Below are positions 7,746-15,069 of a stretch of 20,166 bases of DNA, piece after piece. Position 1 is the stretch's first letter; each line of letters starts with the position of its first letter. The stretch spans positions 1-20,166 of the forward strand of contig CALKMT010000098.1 of the NCBI GenBank assembly GCA_938091715.1. The letters run 5' to 3'. The DNA is from an uncultured Litorivicinus sp. (GTDB taxonomy: Bacteria; Pseudomonadota; Gammaproteobacteria; Pseudomonadales; Litorivicinaceae). Made by a program: the position numbers and the translations under genes. Below the pieces are notes generated by a model. The model searched no databases, was not told where the DNA came from, and saw nothing but the letters and a program-made list of their open reading frames with translations.

Positions 7746-7808
7746 TCGTCGCTCGGTGTTGGGCGGGTATAGTCACAGTATATCGAAAGCAAAACGGGAA
7801 GCAGACCC

Positions 7809-8267
7809 ATGAAAGCAGTGATTGTGATGATGGCCCTATTCGTGTCCGGGTGCGCCACCAGTTTGTCCGGTGACGTCTACAGCCGCGACGAAGCACGGCA
7901 AACCCAAACGGTCGAATACGGTCGTATCGACGAAGTGCGCCCGGTCATCATCGAGGGTACCCAAAGCGGTGCCGGTGCGGCCGCTGGCGGTGCCATCGGC
8001 GCGATCGCCGGATCCGGCGTTAGCTCGGGCAGTCGTGAATCGCGGATTGGCTCGGTCTTGGTCGGTGCCGCAGGCGCCGTGATCGGCAACAAAACCGAAG
8101 AGGCCCTGACTCAGGCTCAGGGGCTTGAAATGGTGCTGACCCTGGACAGCGGTCGTGTCTTGTCGGTGGTCCAAGAGGTCGCAAGCCTGGACGAATTCAC
8201 CCCAGGGCAACGGATTCGGCTGATTGGCAGCGGCCGGACATCCCGCGTGACGCCGGCCGCGGACTAG
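7809..8267 (+). CDS. SlyB/Pcp-like outer-membrane lipoprotein with glycine-zipper segment
   Basis: A 152-residue lipoprotein. The short signal peptide ends in a lipobox, LFVSGC, with the lipidated Cys at residue 15. An N-terminal VYSRDEARQTQTVEYG and RPVIIEG stretch precedes a Gly/Ala-rich glycine-zipper hairpin (about 55-95, with AGAAAGGAIGAIAGSG and VLVGAAGAVIGN). A small C-terminal beta domain (LTLDSGRVLSVVQE, then GQRIRLIG) follows. This order is that of SlyB/Pcp/17-kDa surface-antigen proteins, which sit in the outer membrane and support envelope integrity. It ends with a TAG directly abutting the stop of the convergent DUF1244 gene. Family is confident; the exact symbol (slyB or pcp) is not claimed. 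Confidence 0.88.
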   Translation: MKAVIVMMALFVSGCATSLSGDVYSRDEARQTQTVEYGRIDEVRPVIIEGTQSGAGAAAGGAIGAIAGSGVSSGSRESRIGSVLVGAAGAVIGNKTEEALTQAQGLEMVLTLDSGRVLSVVQEVASLDEFTPGQRIRLIGSGRTSRVTPAAD

Positions 8268-8513
8268 TTACTTCTGGTACTTGGCTTTCCACTCTTCATA
8301 GGGCATGCCATAGACCGCTTCCCGGGCGTCTGGATCGCTGATCTCGACGCCTTGTTTTTCCGCCTCGGCGCGCATCCATTTGCTCAGACAATTACGGCAA
8401 AACCCAGCCAGGTTCATCAGGTCAATGTTTTGCACATCGGTGCGTTCTTGCAGGTGCGCGACCAGATGACGAAAGGTGGCGGCTTGGATGGCGTCCAAGT
8501 TTTTGTCAGACAT
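8268..8513 (-). CDS. DUF1244 family small protein
   Basis: An 81-residue soluble protein. It matches the DUF1244 family through the stretches TFRHLVAHLQERTDVQNIDL, then NLAGFCRNCLSKW with a CxxC pair, and a C-terminal YGMPYEEWKAKYQ. The function of the family is not established; the CxxC could bind a metal or be redox-active, but the sequence does not decide. The ATG at 8511-8513 has a good Shine-Dalgarno, AAGGA on the minus strand, seven bases upstream. The gene converges with the SlyB-like gene with no bases between the two stops, and it diverges from the rimP operon promoter. Confidence 0.88.
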   Translation of the reverse strand: MSDKNLDAIQAATFRHLVAHLQERTDVQNIDLMNLAGFCRNCLSKWMRAEAEKQGVEISDPDAREAVYGMPYEEWKAKYQK

Positions 8514-8534
8514 TAGAATTTCCTTGTGAGTGTG

Positions 8535-8563
8535 TTGATTTATGGTACCCCGGAGACTAGTAT
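8535..8563 (+). promoter_or_regulatory. Predicted sigma-70 promoter of the rimP-nusA-infB operon
   Basis: TTGATT (8535-8540) and TAGTAT (8558-8563) are separated by exactly 17 bases; each matches four of six consensus positions. Transcription would start near 8570 and give a leader of about 140 bases that carries two terminators before rimP. No coding gene or tRNA lies between this site and rimP. The assignment is by pattern only. Confidence 0.45.
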
Positions 8564-8646
8564 GCGCACCAGCAAATGGAGATGACCTGCATCAACGGGT
8601 GTGGTCATGGTGTCCCTGAAAGACGGTTGACCCCATTGCAAGAAAC

Positions 8647-8671
8647 AGGCCCCGTTACAGGGGCCTTTTTT
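8647..8671 (+). terminator. First of two tandem terminators in the rimP leader
   Basis: AGGCCCC (8647-8653) and GGGGCCT (8660-8666) form a perfect stem with a six-base loop, followed by T at 8666-8671. The GGGG of the right arm could alternatively pair with CCCC at 8631-8634, which would break the terminator. The leader could therefore switch between two folds. Confidence 0.88.
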
Positions 8672-8675
8672 GTTT

Positions 8676-8697
8676 GGGCCGTTTTTGGCCCTTTTTT
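8676..8697 (+). terminator. Second tandem terminator, directly before rimP
   Basis: GGGCC (8676-8680) and GGCCC (8687-8691) with a six-base loop are followed by six T at 8692-8697. The T-run ends 13 bases before the chosen rimP ATG. Expression of rimP-nusA therefore requires readthrough of both stems, unless a promoter lies inside the terminators. Confidence 0.8.
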
Positions 8698-8710
8698 GTA
8701 ACAGGTGAGT

Positions 8711-9169
8711 ATGCAAGGCAAGGCCTTACAAATAGCAGATCTGATCCGCCCCGGCGTCGAGGCCCTCGACGTTGAATTGTGGGGTGTGGAATTAATGGGA
8801 TCTGGCAAGGATTTAAAGCTGGTGATCTACATCGAGCGCGAGGACGGCGTTAACGTCGATCATTGCGCTGACGTTAGCCGGCAAGTCAGCGGGGTGTTGG
8901 ACGTCGAAGATCCCATCGCCGAGGCCTACCAACTCGAGGTGTCCTCACCCGGTTGGGACCGTCCGCTGTACAGCCTAAAGCACTACCAGTCAGTGCTCGG
9001 CCAAGAAGCCAAGATCAAGTTGCGCTATCCCTTTGAAGGGCGCCGCAATTTCAAAGGACCCATCGTTGCCATCGAGGGTGACGAGGTGGTCATTCGTGTT
9101 GACCAGGAAGAATTTGTGTTGCCGTTTGAGGCAATTGAGCAAGGGCGCGTTGTGCCCCCGAAAGGATAA
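8711..9169 (+). CDS. rimP: Ribosome maturation factor RimP
   Basis: Cytosolic 30S-subunit assembly factor, 152 residues from the ATG. It matches RimP throughout. The N-terminal alpha/beta domain contains VEALDVELWGVEL and DGVNVDHCADVSRQVSGVLD, then DPIAEAYQLEVSSPGWDRPL (SPGLDRPL in E. coli). A C-terminal SH3-like barrel follows. The ATG at 8711 has AGGTG at 8703-8707, only three bases away. The in-frame GTG at 8705 has no Shine-Dalgarno, so either start is possible. It is the first gene of the operon and is followed by nusA after five bases. The call is certain. Confidence 0.95.
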   Translation: MQGKALQIADLIRPGVEALDVELWGVELMGSGKDLKLVIYIEREDGVNVDHCADVSRQVSGVLDVEDPIAEAYQLEVSSPGWDRPLYSLKHYQSVLGQEAKIKLRYPFEGRRNFKGPIVAIEGDEVVIRVDQEEFVLPFEAIEQGRVVPPKG

Positions 9170-9174
9170 TCAGG

Positions 9175-10665
9175 ATGCAAGGTAAAGAACTACTCGCCGT
9201 CGTTGAGCTATTCGCGAACGAAAAAGGCATTGAGAAATCAATCGTATTTGAAGCGATGGAGCAGGCCTTGGCCAGCGCCACAAAAAAGCGCTACGAAGAC
9301 GAAGAGCCCGAGATCGAAGTCGTGATCGATCGCGAGACCGGTGACTATGACACCTTCCGCACCTGGTTGGTCCGTCCGGATGACGAGATGGCCATCCTGG
9401 GCAGCGAGTTGACCACCGAAGAAGCGGCCGAGATCAATCCGGAGCTGCAGATCGGCGACGTCCATCGCGAGCAGGTCGAAAATACCGGCTTTGGACGTAT
9501 CGAGGCCCAAGCCGCCAAGCAAGTGATCGTGCAAAAGGTCCGCGAGGCCGAGCGCGAGAAGGTCGTGGCTGAATACGAAAATCGTGTCGGCACCCTGATC
9601 AACGGCACGGTCAAGAAAACCACCCGCGACAATATCATTGTTGATTTGGGCAACAACGCCGAGGGCTTACTGCCCCGCGAGAACCTGGTCGGCCGTGAAA
9701 TCTTTCGCATCAACGACCGGATTCGCGCGCTGTTGGTCGAGGTCCGTCCCGAGGGCCGCGGTCCGCAGTTGTTGCTGTCACGAACCGATCCGCAAATGAT
9801 CATCGAGCTGTTCCGTTTGGAAGTGCCCGAGATCAGCGAAGAAGTCATCGAGATCCGTGGCGCCGCCCGAGATCCAGGCAGCCGCGCCAAGATTGCCGTC
9901 AAGACCAACGACGGTCGTATCGATCCGGTCGGCGCTTGCGTGGGTATGCGTGGCAGCCGAGTGCAGGCGGTGTCCAACGAGTTGAACAACGAGCGTGTTG
10001 ACATCGTGTTGTGGGACGACAACGCCGCGCAGCTTGTCATTAATGCGCTCAGCCCGGCCGAGGTTGCCTCGATCGTGGTGGACGAAGAAACCGACACCAT
10101 GGACGTGGCGGTGGCCGAGGATAACCTGGCCCAGGCCATTGGCCGTGGCGGTCAAAACGTTCGCCTGGCGTCGGATCTGACCGGCTGGAACATCAACATC
10201 ATGACCCTGGAAGACGCCGAAACGCGTCGTGAAGCCGAAGCCGAGGCCTTTGTGGCGCGCTTTGTCGAACAGTTGGACATCGATGAAGACCTGGCCTTGG
10301 CTCTGGTCGAAGAGGGCTTCACCACCCTAGAAGAGATCGTCTACGTGCCACGGGAAGAAATGCTTGAGGTCGAAGGCTTCGAGCCCGACCTGGTGGATGC
10401 CCTGCGCGAGCGAGCCAAAGACGCCATGGTCAACCTAGAGCTGGCCCGTGAGGAGCGTCTGGAAGGCCGTGAGCCCGCAGAGGATTTGCTGACGATGGAA
10501 GGCATGGATCGTGCCACCGCATTTAAGTTGGCGGAAATTGACATTCGAACCATGGAAGACCTGGCCGAGCAAGCCGTTGACGAATTGCTGGTCGTGGAAG
10601 GCATGGATGAAGAGCGAGCGGCTGCGCTGATTATGAAAGCGCGCGAGCCCTGGTTCGCTGAGTAA
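9175..10665 (+). CDS. nusA: Transcription termination/antitermination factor NusA
   Basis: RNA polymerase-binding factor for pausing, termination and antitermination; 496 residues, essentially the E. coli length (495). An N-terminal polymerase-binding domain (1 to about 130) is followed by an S1 domain from about 137 (GTLINGTVKKTTRDNIIVDL). Two KH domains carry GMRGSR near 257 and AIGRGGQNVR near 321. Two acidic C-terminal repeats follow (about 365-415 and 435-494), each with a helix-hairpin pattern including EVEGFEPDL and VVEGMDEERA. The gene follows rimP by five bases with AAGGAT upstream. The tandem terminators at 8647-8697 are natural targets for feedback by NusA itself, which is known for the E. 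coli operon leader and inferred here. Confidence 0.97.
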   Translation: MQGKELLAVVELFANEKGIEKSIVFEAMEQALASATKKRYEDEEPEIEVVIDRETGDYDTFRTWLVRPDDEMAILGSELTTEEAAEINPELQIGDVHREQVENTGFGRIEAQAAKQVIVQKVREAEREKVVAEYENRVGTLINGTVKKTTRDNIIVDLGNNAEGLLPRENLVGREIFRINDRIRALLVEVRPEGRGPQLLLSRTDPQMIIELFRLEVPEISEEVIEIRGAARDPGSRAKIAVKTNDGRIDPVGACVGMRGSRVQAVSNELNNERVDIVLWDDNAAQLVINALSPAEVASIVVDEETDTMDVAVAEDNLAQAIGRGGQNVRLASDLTGWNINIMTLEDAETRREAEAEAFVARFVEQLDIDEDLALALVEEGFTTLEEIVYVPREEMLEVEGFEPDLVDALRERAKDAMVNLELAREERLEGREPAEDLLTMEGMDRATAFKLAEIDIRTMEDLAEQAVDELLVVEGMDEERAAALIMKAREPWFAE

Positions 10666-10679
10666 GTTAGGAGAACATT

Positions 10680-13352
10680 TTGGCGGATACTACTGTTGCA
10701 CAGCTGGCTGAATTGGTGGGAACACCCACCGACAAGCTGCTAAAGCAAATGACAGACGCAGGCCTGGCGCAGAAAGCGGCAGGTGACAGCGTTACCGATA
10801 GCGAAAAAGCGACCCTGCTGGCTCACCTAAAGAAAGCCCACGGCCAGTCAGCCGAGGCCGAGCCTTCACGCGTCACCCTGAAACGCAAGACCAACACGAC
10901 CCTGAAAATGGGTGGCGGTCGCGGCGGCAAGACAGTTGCCGTCGAGGTGCGCAAGAAACGCACCTACGTGCGTCGTGACGCAGTGGCCGAGCCCGAAGTC
11001 GAGGCTCCTAAGCCGGTCGAAGCGGCACCGGAGCCCGTCGTTGAAAAGGCCCCCGAGCCTATCGTCGAGAAAGCCCCTGAGCCTGAGGTCGAAAAAGCCC
11101 CAGAGCCTGCAGCAGCCCCGGCGCCTGAGCCCGTAGCCGAGAAAGTACCCGAGCCCGCAGCGGCCCCCGAGAAGCCGCGAGTGCAGTTAAAGCGCACCGA
11201 AATCCCGATGGACGATTTGGATCGCCTAGCGGCAGCACGTCGTGCCAGCCGTGAAAAACGTGAGGCGGACGCCCTAGAAAGCGAGATGCGCAAGAAGAAG
11301 CGCGCCGACGACGAAGTGCGCGCCAAAGCGGCGGCCGAAGCGCAAGCGATTGCCGATGCCCAGGCCAAAGCAGCCCCGGTGGCCGCAGCTCCAGCTCCGG
11401 ACAGTGGTCGTGCCGACCGCCGTGGACGGGGTGCGGACAAGCCCAAAGCAGGCGCTGGCGACCGATTCGGCAAGAAGCGCGGCGGTGGACGCAATCAGCG
11501 TGACGATCGCAAGCCCAAGGGCAAGAAATTGCGTGGCGGCGAGGCGGTGGCCGAGTTGCAACAGTCAAACCAGTTCCAAGCGCCCACCGCACCGATCGTG
11601 CGCGAGGTCATCATGTCCGGTCCGATCACGCCAGGTGAAATCGCTCAGCAAATGGCCGTCAAGTCCGGTGAAGTCATCAAGACTTTGATGAAGATGGGTA
11701 CCATGGCGACCATCAACCAAGCGATCGACGAGGACACCGCTGAAATCCTGATCGAAGAGATGGGCCACAAGTCCAAGCGCGTTGCCGAGAACATCTTAGA
11801 AGAGGCGGTGATTGGCGAAGTCCAATACGACGAAGAAAAGTCTGCGATGCGTGCGCCAGTGGTGACCGTGATGGGTCACGTTGACCACGGCAAGACCTCG
11901 TTGTTGGACCGTATCCGGGAAACCCGCGTGACCGCAGGCGAAGCAGGCGGTATTACCCAGCACATTGGTGCTTACCACGTGACGACGCCCAACGGCATGG
12001 TGACCTTTATTGACACCCCCGGCCACGCTGCCTTTACGGCCATGCGTGCCCGCGGCGCCGAGGTCACCGACATCGTGATCTTGGTGGTGGCAGCCGACGA
12101 CGGCGTCATGCCGCAAACCGAGGAAGCGGTCCAGCACGCTCGTGCCGGCGGCGTTCCCTTGGTGGTAGCCGTCAACAAGATGGACAAAGAGCAAGCCGAT
12201 CCCGATCGGGTCAAGAACGAGTTGGCCCAGCGCGATGTGATTCCGGAAGACTGGGGCGGCGACGTTCAGTTCGTGCCGGTATCAGCCATCACGGGTATGG
12301 GCATCGAAGAACTACTCGAAGCGGTCCTGTTGCAAGCAGAAGTGCTTGAGCTGACAGCGGTAGCGGACGGCCCAGCAACGGGCACCGTGGTCGAGTCACG
12401 TTTGGACAAGGGCCGCGGCCCGGTTGCCACGGTCTTGGTCCAGAACGGAACCCTGAAAAAGGGCGACGTCGTCTTGGCCGGCGATCAGGTCGGCAAGGTG
12501 CGTACCTTGATCGACGAGAACGGCACCCAGGTGCCGACCGCAGGGCCTTCTATTCCAGTCGAAGTCTTGGGTCTGGCGGGTACGCCGGATGCCGGTGACA
12601 ACTTCCAGGTCGTGGAAAGCGAGCGTAAAGCCCGTGAAGTGGCGGAGTTCCGTCGCAACAAGGCCAAGGAACAAGAGCAACGTCGTCAACAGGCGGCCAA
12701 GCTGGATCAAATGTTCGCCAACATGGGCGCTGACGAAGTTCAGGTCTTGAACATTGTTCTGAAAACCGACGTGCGCGGCACCTTGGAAGCCCTGTCCTCA
12801 CAGATACAAAAGTTGTCGACCGAAGAGGTCAAGGTCAACGTGATCAGCTCTGGCGTCGGTGGAATCACCGGGTCGGATGCCAACCTGGCCTTGTCAGCCA
12901 ACGCGGTCATTTTGGGCTTTAACGTTCGTGCGGACAGTGCGTCGCGCAAGATCATTGAACGGGACAACATTGACCTGCGTTACTACAGCGTGATCTACGA
13001 CATTATCGACGACATCAAGGCGGCAATGTCCGGCATGTTGGCGCCGGAATTGCGCGAGGAAATCGTGGGTGTGGCCGAGGTTCGTGATGTGTTTAATTCA
13101 CCCAAGTTTGGCCAGGTCGCCGGTTGTATGGTGGTCGAGGGCACGGTTTATCGCCAGAAACGTATCCGCGTCCTGCGTGACAACATCGTGATCTACGAAG
13201 GCGAGTTGGAATCGTTGCGTCGCTTCAAAGACGACGTCCAAGAGGTCCGCAACAACATGGAATGTGGTATCGCGGTTAAGGCCTACAACGACGTCAAACC
13301 GGGTGACAAGATCGAAGTCTTCGACACCAAAGAAATCGCGCGGACACTGTAA
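10680..13352 (+). CDS. infB: Translation initiation factor IF-2
   Basis: GTPase that brings initiator tRNA to the 30S subunit; 890 residues, the same length as E. coli IF2. An IF2_N domain (about 4-54) is followed by a long charged linker with six tandem octapeptides (117-164), an Arg/Lys/Gly-rich stretch, and a second IF2_N-type domain around 310-360. The G domain has GHVDHGKT (399-406), DTPGH (445-449) and NKMD (499-502), and domains II-IV follow. The start is TTG at 10680, with AGGAG at 10669-10673 six bases upstream. The first in-frame ATG would cut into the IF2_N domain. IF2 genes with non-ATG starts are known (E. coli infB uses GTG). rbfA begins at the base after the stop. Confidence 0.97.
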   Translation: MADTTVAQLAELVGTPTDKLLKQMTDAGLAQKAAGDSVTDSEKATLLAHLKKAHGQSAEAEPSRVTLKRKTNTTLKMGGGRGGKTVAVEVRKKRTYVRRDAVAEPEVEAPKPVEAAPEPVVEKAPEPIVEKAPEPEVEKAPEPAAAPAPEPVAEKVPEPAAAPEKPRVQLKRTEIPMDDLDRLAAARRASREKREADALESEMRKKKRADDEVRAKAAAEAQAIADAQAKAAPVAAAPAPDSGRADRRGRGADKPKAGAGDRFGKKRGGGRNQRDDRKPKGKKLRGGEAVAELQQSNQFQAPTAPIVREVIMSGPITPGEIAQQMAVKSGEVIKTLMKMGTMATINQAIDEDTAEILIEEMGHKSKRVAENILEEAVIGEVQYDEEKSAMRAPVVTVMGHVDHGKTSLLDRIRETRVTAGEAGGITQHIGAYHVTTPNGMVTFIDTPGHAAFTAMRARGAEVTDIVILVVAADDGVMPQTEEAVQHARAGGVPLVVAVNKMDKEQADPDRVKNELAQRDVIPEDWGGDVQFVPVSAITGMGIEELLEAVLLQAEVLELTAVADGPATGTVVESRLDKGRGPVATVLVQNGTLKKGDVVLAGDQVGKVRTLIDENGTQVPTAGPSIPVEVLGLAGTPDAGDNFQVVESERKAREVAEFRRNKAKEQEQRRQQAAKLDQMFANMGADEVQVLNIVLKTDVRGTLEALSSQIQKLSTEEVKVNVISSGVGGITGSDANLALSANAVILGFNVRADSASRKIIERDNIDLRYYSVIYDIIDDIKAAMSGMLAPELREEIVGVAEVRDVFNSPKFGQVAGCMVVEGTVYRQKRIRVLRDNIVIYEGELESLRRFKDDVQEVRNNMECGIAVKAYNDVKPGDKIEVFDTKEIARTL
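11028..11171 (+). repeat. Six tandem 24-bp units (Pro-Glu-Pro octapeptides) in infB
   Basis: Residues 117-164 of IF2 are six consecutive eight-residue units that all begin PEP: PEPVVEKA, PEPIVEKA, PEPEVEKA, PEPAAAPA, PEPVAEKV, PEPAAAPE. The DNA units have diverged at third positions, so this is an old or selected repeat and not a fresh slippage product. It probably forms an extended polyproline-like spacer in the IF2 linker. Confidence 0.9.
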
Positions 13353-13724
13353 GTGGCCCGCGAGTTCAAACGCGCCGATCGACTGGGCGAGCAGATTCAG
13401 CGGGAAATCGCCGAGCTGCTTCAGTTTCACTCCCGTGAAACCTTGCCCGGTCTGGTCACCGTCAGTGGCGTCACGCTTACTCGGGACATGGGATATGCCG
13501 ATGTGCATATCTCGGTACTCGGCGGTGGTGATGATGCCTTGGATACCGTGATGGAGCGCATCGAGGCCCAAAAGGGCTATTTTCGTACCGAACTTGGCCG
13601 CCGTTTGCACGTGCGCCGGGTTCCAGAGCTGCGTTTTTATTCTGACCTAACCCAGGAAAAGGGTGCGCATATGCGCGAGCTGATCAACAAGGCTCGGGCG
13701 TCAGACAGCTCGTCAGAGGAATAA
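13353..13724 (+). CDS. rbfA: Ribosome-binding factor A
   Basis: Cold-shock-associated 30S maturation factor with a single KH-type fold; 123 residues. Landmarks are REFKRADRLGEQIQREIAEL at the N-terminus, TRDMGYADVHISVLG in the middle, and LGRRLHVRRVPELRFYSD near the end, with a Ser/Glu-rich tail. The start is a GTG at 13353, the base right after the infB TAA, and no Shine-Dalgarno is visible. Translation is therefore probably coupled to infB termination. truB follows after three bases. Confidence 0.95.
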   Translation: MAREFKRADRLGEQIQREIAELLQFHSRETLPGLVTVSGVTLTRDMGYADVHISVLGGGDDALDTVMERIEAQKGYFRTELGRRLHVRRVPELRFYSDLTQEKGAHMRELINKARASDSSSEE

Positions 13725-13727
13725 GAC

Positions 13728-14657
13728 ATGGGACGTCGTAGGAAGCCGCGTGGACGTCGGTTCGATGGCGTATTGCTGCTGGATAAACCCCAGGGCATTA
13801 CATCGAATGCCGCGTTACAAACCGTCAAGCGTTTATACAACGCGGACAAAGCTGGCCATACAGGCTCGTTAGATCCCCTGGCCACCGGCATGTTGCCAAT
13901 TTTGTTTGGTGAGGGCACCAAGCTGTCTCGCCTGTTGTTAGAGGCCGACAAGGTCTATACCACCGTGGCCAAGTTGGGCGTGACTACCAACACGGGCGAC
14001 AGTGATGGCGAGGTACTGGAAACCAAACCCGTGCCCAGCATCACAGATTCGGACCTTGAGACCCTGTTGCAGTCATTCCGGGGTCAGGGTGAGCAAGTGC
14101 CGAGCATGTTCTCGGCCCTAAAGAAAGACGGCAAAAAACTGTACGAGTTGGCTCGAGAGGGCATTGAGGTGGAGCGTGAAGCCCGCCCGATCACCATTTT
14201 CGAACTCAGCGTGATCGACCGCGGCGACGAGTGGATATCGCTCAAGGTGCACTGCTCCAAGGGCACCTATGTTCGGACCTTGGTCGAGGACATTGGTCAG
14301 GCTTTAGATTGTGGCGCACATGTGGTTGAATTGCGCCGCACCGATGTGGCGGGCTTTGATGCCAGCCGCATGGTGACGTTGGATCACCTGAATGCGTTGC
14401 GCGATGAACGAGCGTTCGAGGACATGGACAGCCTGTGCGGCCCCATTGAATCGCTGGCTGATCATCTGCCGCGCTTCGAGCTGACCGCCGAGGAAGTGAG
14501 CTGGATTGTCCAAGGACAATCGCTGATTGTTCCCGGCGCGCCGACTTCAGGGGATTTGGCATTGGTCGACGCCCAGGGCCACTTGGTGGCATTGGGTGCG
14601 ATGGCAGACGACGGACGAGTGGGTCCGACTCGTTTGCTGGTAAACCCGAGTCAATAA
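13728..14657 (+). CDS. truB: tRNA pseudouridine(55) synthase TruB
   Basis: Makes pseudouridine 55 in the T-loop of tRNAs; 309 residues. The N-terminal catalytic domain has LLLDKPQGITSN (about 16-27) and the TruB motif HTGSLDPLATG with the catalytic Asp49. The segment GTYVRTLVEDIG (about 181-192) and a C-terminal PUA-like region complete the protein. The Arg/Lys-rich first eleven residues are typical. The ATG lies three bases after the rbfA stop, with a GAGGAA Shine-Dalgarno inside the end of rbfA. rpsO follows after an 84-base structured leader. Confidence 0.96.
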   Translation: MGRRRKPRGRRFDGVLLLDKPQGITSNAALQTVKRLYNADKAGHTGSLDPLATGMLPILFGEGTKLSRLLLEADKVYTTVAKLGVTTNTGDSDGEVLETKPVPSITDSDLETLLQSFRGQGEQVPSMFSALKKDGKKLYELAREGIEVEREARPITIFELSVIDRGDEWISLKVHCSKGTYVRTLVEDIGQALDCGAHVVELRRTDVAGFDASRMVTLDHLNALRDERAFEDMDSLCGPIESLADHLPRFELTAEEVSWIVQGQSLIVPGAPTSGDLALVDAQGHLVALGAMADDGRVGPTRLLVNPSQ

Positions 14658-14666
14658 CGACTCATA

Positions 14667-14741
14667 TAAGGAGGCTGCAGATATGCGCGGTCTCCGGGGC
14701 AATAACGCCCTTTAGGCATATTCCATAGGAGGAAATTAGCC
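14667..14741 (+). promoter_or_regulatory. Structured rpsO leader, candidate S15 autoregulatory element
   Basis: The 84-base truB-rpsO gap holds nested pairing. Outer arms ATATGC (14681-14686) and GCATAT (14716-14721) are perfect reverse complements. Inside them GGGGC (14696-14700) pairs with GCCCT (14707-14711) across a six-base loop. A second Shine-Dalgarno, TAAGGAGG at 14667-14674, precedes the outer arm. The true rpsO Shine-Dalgarno AGGAGG (14727-14732) lies just after the structure. S15 represses its own mRNA through leader structure in several bacteria; that this fold is such an element is inference. Confidence 0.5.
14683..14715 (+). CDS. Possible ten-codon upstream ORF in the rpsO leader
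   Basis: ATG at 14683, eight bases after TAAGGAGG, a full complement of the 16S anti-Shine-Dalgarno, encodes MRGLRGNNAL and ends in TAG at 14713-14715. Its start codon lies in the outer leader stem and its stop touches the 3' arm, so translating it would open the fold. It is too short for any protein-level evidence. It may instead be a decoy ribosome site or chance. Confidence 0.35.
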   Translation: MRGLRGNNAL

Positions 14742-15011
14742 ATGGCACTAACAGCCGAACAGAAAGCCGCAATCGCCGACAAATTTGGTCGCGGTGAAAA
14801 CGACACAGGTTCACCCGAAGTTCAGGTCGCATTGTTGACTGCGAACATCGAAGCCCTGCAGGGTCACTTCAAAAGCAACATCCATGACCACCACAGTCGT
14901 CGCGGTTTGATCCGCATGGTTAACCAGCGTCGTAAGCTGCTGGACTACCTCAAGGGCAAGAGCGTTGATCGCTACTCAGCCCTGATTAAAGAGCTTGGCC
15001 TACGCCGCTAA
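14742..15011 (+). CDS. rpsO: 30S ribosomal protein S15
   Basis: Binds the central domain of 16S rRNA early in 30S assembly; 89 residues, the standard length. Sequence marks are FGRGENDTGSPEVQVALLT, HFKSNIHDHHSRRGLIRMV and RRKLLDYLKGKSVDRY, with a C-terminal ELGLRR. The ATG has AGGAGG nine bases upstream. It is preceded by a structured leader that may mediate S15 feedback, and followed by a perfect 13-bp stem before pnp. The adjacency of rpsO and pnp is conserved in gammaproteobacteria. Confidence 0.98.
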   Translation: MALTAEQKAAIADKFGRGENDTGSPEVQVALLTANIEALQGHFKSNIHDHHSRRGLIRMVNQRRKLLDYLKGKSVDRYSALIKELGLRR

Positions 15012-15021
15012 TCGCTCAAAA

Positions 15022-15049
15022 AAAATGGCCCGCATGTGCGGGCCATTTT
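15022..15049. terminator. Perfect 13-bp stem between rpsO and pnp
   Basis: Bases 15022-15034 and 15037-15049 are exact reverse complements. The stem is GC-rich in the centre, with an A-run before it and TTTT at its end. It can act as a partial terminator in either direction. By position it also matches the E. coli rpsO-pnp stem that RNase III cuts and PNPase uses for autoregulation. The + strand T-run is only four bases, consistent with readthrough into pnp. Confidence 0.75.
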
Positions 15050-15069
15050 CGTCAGTAAGGAATGGAAAA

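Noticed and set aside
7746..7808. Divergent promoters between apt and the SlyB-like gene
   Set aside because: TATAGT (7768-7773, +) and TATACC/TATACT on the minus strand look like -10 boxes, but no -35 with correct spacing supports either, so I do not call them.
8535..8646. tRNA gene upstream of rimP, as in E. coli
   Set aside because: No acceptor stem, T-loop (GGTTCGA) or cloverleaf spacing could be found in this stretch on either strand.
10964..11592. Open frames on the minus strand inside infB
   Set aside because: Low-complexity Ala/Ser/Gly translation opposite the repetitive IF2 linker; explained by GC-rich codon use.
14995..15069. Longer N-terminus for pnp starting within rpsO
   Set aside because: It would run through the end of rpsO and the perfect stem at 15022-15049; the PNPase N-terminus aligns from TTG 15070.
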